Positions 60,535 to 64,000 of a stretch of 64,000 bases of DNA are shown here, in pieces; the first letter of the stretch is position 1, and each line of letters starts with the position of its first letter. Below the pieces are notes generated by a model. It searched no databases and was not told where the DNA came from. It saw only the letters and a program-made list of their open reading frames with translations. The DNA is from Gossypium raimondii. Taxonomy: Eukaryota > Streptophyta > Magnoliopsida > Malvales > Malvaceae. The translations under genes were made by a program, and so were the position numbers. The DNA lies in contig NC_068565.1 in NCBI RefSeq assembly GCF_025698545.1, forward strand, positions 868,001 to 932,000, given 5' to 3'.

Positions 60535-60969
60535 TTTGTTACTATACTAATCAAAATATATACAATTGGCGAAAGGCATTAACACCATGATTAATTATCC
60601 TTAATTACTCACTTTTGAAATTGACCGTAATTAAATTGCTCCAATATTTTTAAAGCCAATTTGTTCAATTTTGAAATTGAGAACGACTACATATGTCTTT
60701 TACCTTAATTGTATACAAAACATTATAAAATTACATGTATTATTACAATTTTTACATTTGTCAAGTTCAAAGATCAAATTTTAAAATATACAAAACTAAA
60801 AATAACTAAATTATAATATAAAAACTAAATACTCAGCTTCCACACAGAGATTAACAGTAGAATTTAACCAATTTTATATCATTATCATTTTTTTTTTCCT
60901 TTTCTACCTAAATCAAATCAAAAGACTATTTGCAATCACCTAATAAAAAAAATTTGAACACATATTCCT
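60535..60969. other. Spacer between the array and the sugar transporter
   Basis: AT-rich sequence following the end of the last array unit. It should contain the 3' UTR of the minus-strand transporter. Nothing else can be supported. Confidence 0.5.
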
Positions 60970-63768
60970 TCAAGATGTTCTTTTTGCACCAACAGAGAAG
61001 ACATCCATAATGACTTCAAGAGGCATGCCTTTGGTTTCAGGAACTTTTAGAAAGACGAACACCCACGATATGGCACATACAACGGCGTACATGCCGAAGA
61101 GGCCAGCAAGACCGATAGATTTGAGCAGTACGGGGAGTGAATATGTGACAATGATGTTGCAAATCCAGGAGATAAGAAAGCATACAGCAATGCAAATGCC
61201 ACGAACACGCGTTGGGAAGATCTCGGTGCAGAGTATGTTTGGGATTGGACCAAACCCCATAACAAAGAAAAAGAAGCAGAGCACGACACTAATGGTTGAT
61301 AATGCGGCATTCGTGACGTTCCCCATTTTAACGATGGTTCCGATGACTAATACAAGGAGAGATATTATCAGGAGTGGGACTGTAGTGAGTAGCAAACTCC
61401 TGCATGCACAGGAAGCAAAGAACAAACGTTGATAGAGCTTCAGCATGAACTCGGATATATGATACTCCAAATACACGGAAAAAAAAAATCAATCTACCTT
61501 CGACCAGCAACATCCATAAGCCGCATTGCAACAGCTATACTTGGAAGCATCAACAAAATTGTAATACCGCTTATAAGCAGTGACGCAGAAGCTGAACTGA
61601 TTCCCATGTTGGAAAGAAGAAATCCGACCCCGGCCTGCTCTAGAATTTGCGGAGTGTAGTACAGAACACCTTTTATACCCAAGAACTGCATTTGGAAAAC
61701 GAAGGATCATCAATAGTAGGAAAATAACTTTGCAACAGTACTATACCCCAATCACATTAGCGCATCAGCTTCAACAGAGGGTAATAAGAGATCGCAGGAG
61801 TTCGGTCGAAAAATCAAGAAGGCCTACTCTTCGAACAGTAAAGCAAAAACCCTATACCGTAACAGTATTATTCTTTGAAAACAGTAAAGCAGGCAGTAAT
61901 GCAGCCATAAGGAAATGATTTTAAGATGAGAAACAAGAACTTTATAAAAATACTTCATAATTCAGCAAGCACAAGCTGGAAAGGTTATACGAACTGTTTC
62001 TGGAAATGGAACAAGCAGATTATGGTAAGGTTTTCGACATACCTGCTGAAGTACTTGAATTCCCACCCCCACCAGTAAAGCATGCTTGACTCCGGGATCA
62101 AAGAGATCACTCCAACTTGGACCCTGCACAGTTTCAGTTGGATGGATCATAGCTGGTCCAACCGGATGCTCCTTCATAAGCTCCTTGGAATAAAGAGCCG
62201 GCTGACTCACTAAAGCAACAGCCTTGACATACTTGCTGTCCGAAGGGGCAACAGCACCAGACAAAGAAACTAGTGATCCACGTATAGATCCAGGGGCACC
62301 CTCTTGGCGCAAATAAATTCTTTTAAATCCCTCTTCTTTTTCTTGGCCTTCTTTTTTGGACCATTTCCAAACCAGTTGCCAACCACCACCGATCCCTGTG
62401 CTACCAACCAGTTCTCCATCATTTCCTTGCATTAAACTAATTAGTCTCAAGTTTGCAAAGCTTCCTTGTGCAGGTGGAACAATGCCTGTCTCCACAGTGG
62501 TTGTCTGCCGAGAAATCAAAGGACTATGCAAGTTGTCATCAGAATCACCAGCAGCAGCATCAGACAGGTAGTCCTCACCCTCTCTAATGACACTCTCATC
62601 GTCCTCCCACTCTTCATGTCTAGCTTGATTACCTCCCACACTGAACATGCTGCCAAAGTGTGGAAACAGAATGCTTTGCATGCTTCCTGTTTCGGGAAGC
62701 TTCTCATGGATATTTCCAAAGAGAGTGACAACAGGATCCACAGGAACAAGGGCACTCCGGCTAGCTATGCTTCCATGCTGAGACACAAGACCAAGGGTAC
62801 TACGTCCAGTAACCGGTTTGGCTACCCATGAAAGACCTGGTTCTGGTCCATATAGCTTGATTTGATCTCTATCAGCCGATATATCAGGGTCTTCAATGTC
62901 TTCATTGGCTGGACCAATTATGTACTCCTCTATCGATGTTTCACCTCCAACACCGAGCCCCTCAACTAGCAAAGCCATCTCAGCTGTTTATCTAAATACT
63001 ATCAGTACCATCTACAATATGTGCATCATCATTCATCAAATAGATAAAAAGAGCACATATTCTTTCGACAAATACCTATTTTTTTGAGTTCTGGCAAGCA
63101 CACATGAACAGACCACAAACACAAACACAATACAGGTGGCAAGTACAATGTGCATACCGAAAAAAATGAAAACTTGAAAGAGTGAATGCGGATGAACTAA
63201 CCGGTAACGTCTTCCCTGTCACGGAGCCTCTGCAAAACCTTTATCGCCTCACACATTCGCCCTTTACTTACTAACCATCTCGGTGACTCAGGCAAGAAGA
63301 ACACAGTTAATGCAAAATATACAAGGGAAGGAATAGAAAGAACTCCAAGCATCAATCGCCAATTCGGTATTGTCGATAACGACATTCCAAAAACCATGCA
63401 ATACGAAAGAAACATTCCAATGGAACCAGTAAACTCTGGAAGGGTATTCAACAACCCCCTTATTTCTGGTGGTGCTGTCTCAGATATATAAACCGGGACC
63501 AGTGTAACAGCCAAACCAACTCCAAAGCCATCCATAAGTCTTCCCAGAAGTAGGATATAAACATTAGGAGACCATATCATTACGATACCGCTAAGAAAGT
63601 AAAAGACCGATGAGATTATTAGCAATGGCCGGCGGCCGAGCCAATCCGATATGTATCCTGAGCATGTAGTAATGCAGGTGGCTCCAATAAGAGACATTGC
63701 AATAATCAAGCCTTCTATAGTTGGTTCACTTTCCAATTTGAACTCTCTCTTAACATATAAAACAGCAC
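60970..63768 (-). CDS. TST2: Tonoplast sugar transporter, TST2/TMT2 type (monosaccharide-sensing protein 2), first exon outside window
   Basis: Proton-coupled sugar importer of the vacuole membrane (major facilitator superfamily). Visible exons on the minus strand: 63768-63202, 62983-62043, 61685-61498, 61399-60970; phases agree and encode 707 residues. The first exon (about 27 residues in relatives) lies beyond 64000. The N-terminal half has 'GYISDWLGRRPLL', 'GRLMDGFGVGLAVTLVPVYI' and 'FFLPESPRWLVSKGR'. The long central cytosolic loop typical of TST proteins follows ('EMALLVEGLGVGGETSIEEY', 'SILFPHFGSMFSVGGNQ', 'DLHSPLISRQTT'-like). The C-terminal half has 'VLYYTPQILEQAGVG', 'MGFGPIPNILCTEIFPTRVR' and 'VPETKGMPLEVI'. 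Odd points: the family's QQFSGIN reads QQFLGIK, and the usual FWICDIIVTY reads SWICNIIVTY. No frame is broken. Family certain; TST2 subgroup inferred from recalled sequence. Confidence 0.92.
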
Positions 63769-64000
63769 CTACAGAAAAAAAGAAAATGACAAAGAGGGTA
63801 TATATATAACGTGTGTATATATATATGTATTGTATATATATATAATCCAAATTTAATCATAAAATGAAGTTTGCCATAGATATTTGATAGATAAAAAGGT
63901 AAAAGTAGCATAGAGGTCGTTGTACTAGGATTAAGATTGCATTTTATCCCCTCTGCTCAAAAAAATGGACAAATTAACTCCTATACATTAATCAAATCAA
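63769..64000 (-). other. Start of the first TST2 intron, with a dispersed repeat
   Basis: The acceptor TTTTTTCTGTAG precedes the exon at 63768. Beyond it lie (TA)-rich sequence (about 63798-63843) and, from about 63888, text matching the repeat near 8145-8240 ('TTGTACTAGGA', 'AGATTGCATTTT', 'AAAAAATG.ACAAATTAAC'). The first exon is not in the window. Confidence 0.6.

Larger units (their letters stand above)
21376..60535 (+). repeat. Head-to-tail tandem array of a small secreted-peptide gene, unit about 2.3-2.4 kb
   Basis: Using 'GTCACACACTCAAAT' as a marker, units start near 21376, 37338, 39697, 41931, 44307, 46680, 49051, 51407, 56449 and 58747. Units 2, 3 and 4 have lost this marker next to mobile elements. 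Gene starts fall at 21872, 28674, (fragment 32603), 35499, 37866, 40231, 42454, 44833, 47207, 49579, 51931, 56969 and 59263, all on the plus strand. From 35.5 kb on, the spacing is 2.22-2.38 kb except where an LTR element sits in copy 11. Whole units, coding and non-coding, are similar, so unequal crossing-over is the likely amplifying process. Unit 7 lacks about 145 bp before its marker, and unit 13 lacks about 0.4-0.5 kb near 60314. Confidence 0.95.

Noticed and set aside
21376..60535. CRISPR-like or centromeric-satellite reading of the regular repeats
   Set aside because: The unit is long, contains a gene with a preserved frame, and copies are separated by normal promoter-like DNA; the host is a eukaryote.

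Overview
This window is plant nuclear DNA. It is AT-rich, its genes have GT-AG introns, and every recognisable protein has a typical eudicot relative. The dispersed repeats (LTR elements that begin TGTAACACCCC and end GGGTGTTACA, LTR sequence rich in 'acacggcc' words, hAT and Mutator-type MITEs, a tRNA-derived SINE) resemble those of cotton (Gossypium, Malvaceae). The genus is an inference from that resemblance; no search was possible.

Left part (1-20 kb) holds four conserved single-copy genes. They are a two-exon AP180/CALM-type clathrin assembly protein (plus strand, 604-2921), an intronless vacuolar-iron-transporter-like protein (minus, 3416-4060), a nine-exon GAUT3-type galacturonosyltransferase (minus, 8647-15175; the splice model gives 679 or 680 residues), and a two-exon type 4 (Ec-type) metallothionein (minus, 17679-19645; 84 residues, 17 Cys) that is easy to miss because each exon is tiny. 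The introns of the last two carry MITEs with perfect 9-bp target duplications. A GAUT3 intron also holds a minisatellite that repeats an exon's 5' splice-site region.

Middle and right part (21.4-60.5 kb) is a head-to-tail array of a small secreted-peptide gene family I do not recognise. Thirteen recognisable gene copies lie in a unit of about 2.3-2.4 kb. Each intact copy encodes a signal peptide, an acidic Ser/Glu/Ala-rich mature region with one or two copies of a 26-residue module, and a basic Lys/Arg tail. Seven or eight copies look intact; the others are broken by nonsense changes, frameshifts, 5' truncation or an LTR insertion. A G-box (CACGTG) about 320 bp upstream is kept in ten of the twelve copies that retain an upstream region. 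The first third of the array is disrupted by LTR-type elements and a degraded LINE. Two places share the same LINE junction, so part of the disrupted block was itself duplicated. This array is the most likely undescribed system in the window.

Right edge (60970 to beyond 64000) is a tonoplast sugar transporter gene of the TST2/TMT2 (monosaccharide-sensing protein 2) type on the minus strand. Its first exon lies outside the window. It has unusual substitutions at normally conserved substrate-site residues.

The genes do not form a common pathway. They are a normal eukaryotic neighbourhood interrupted by a locally amplified gene family.
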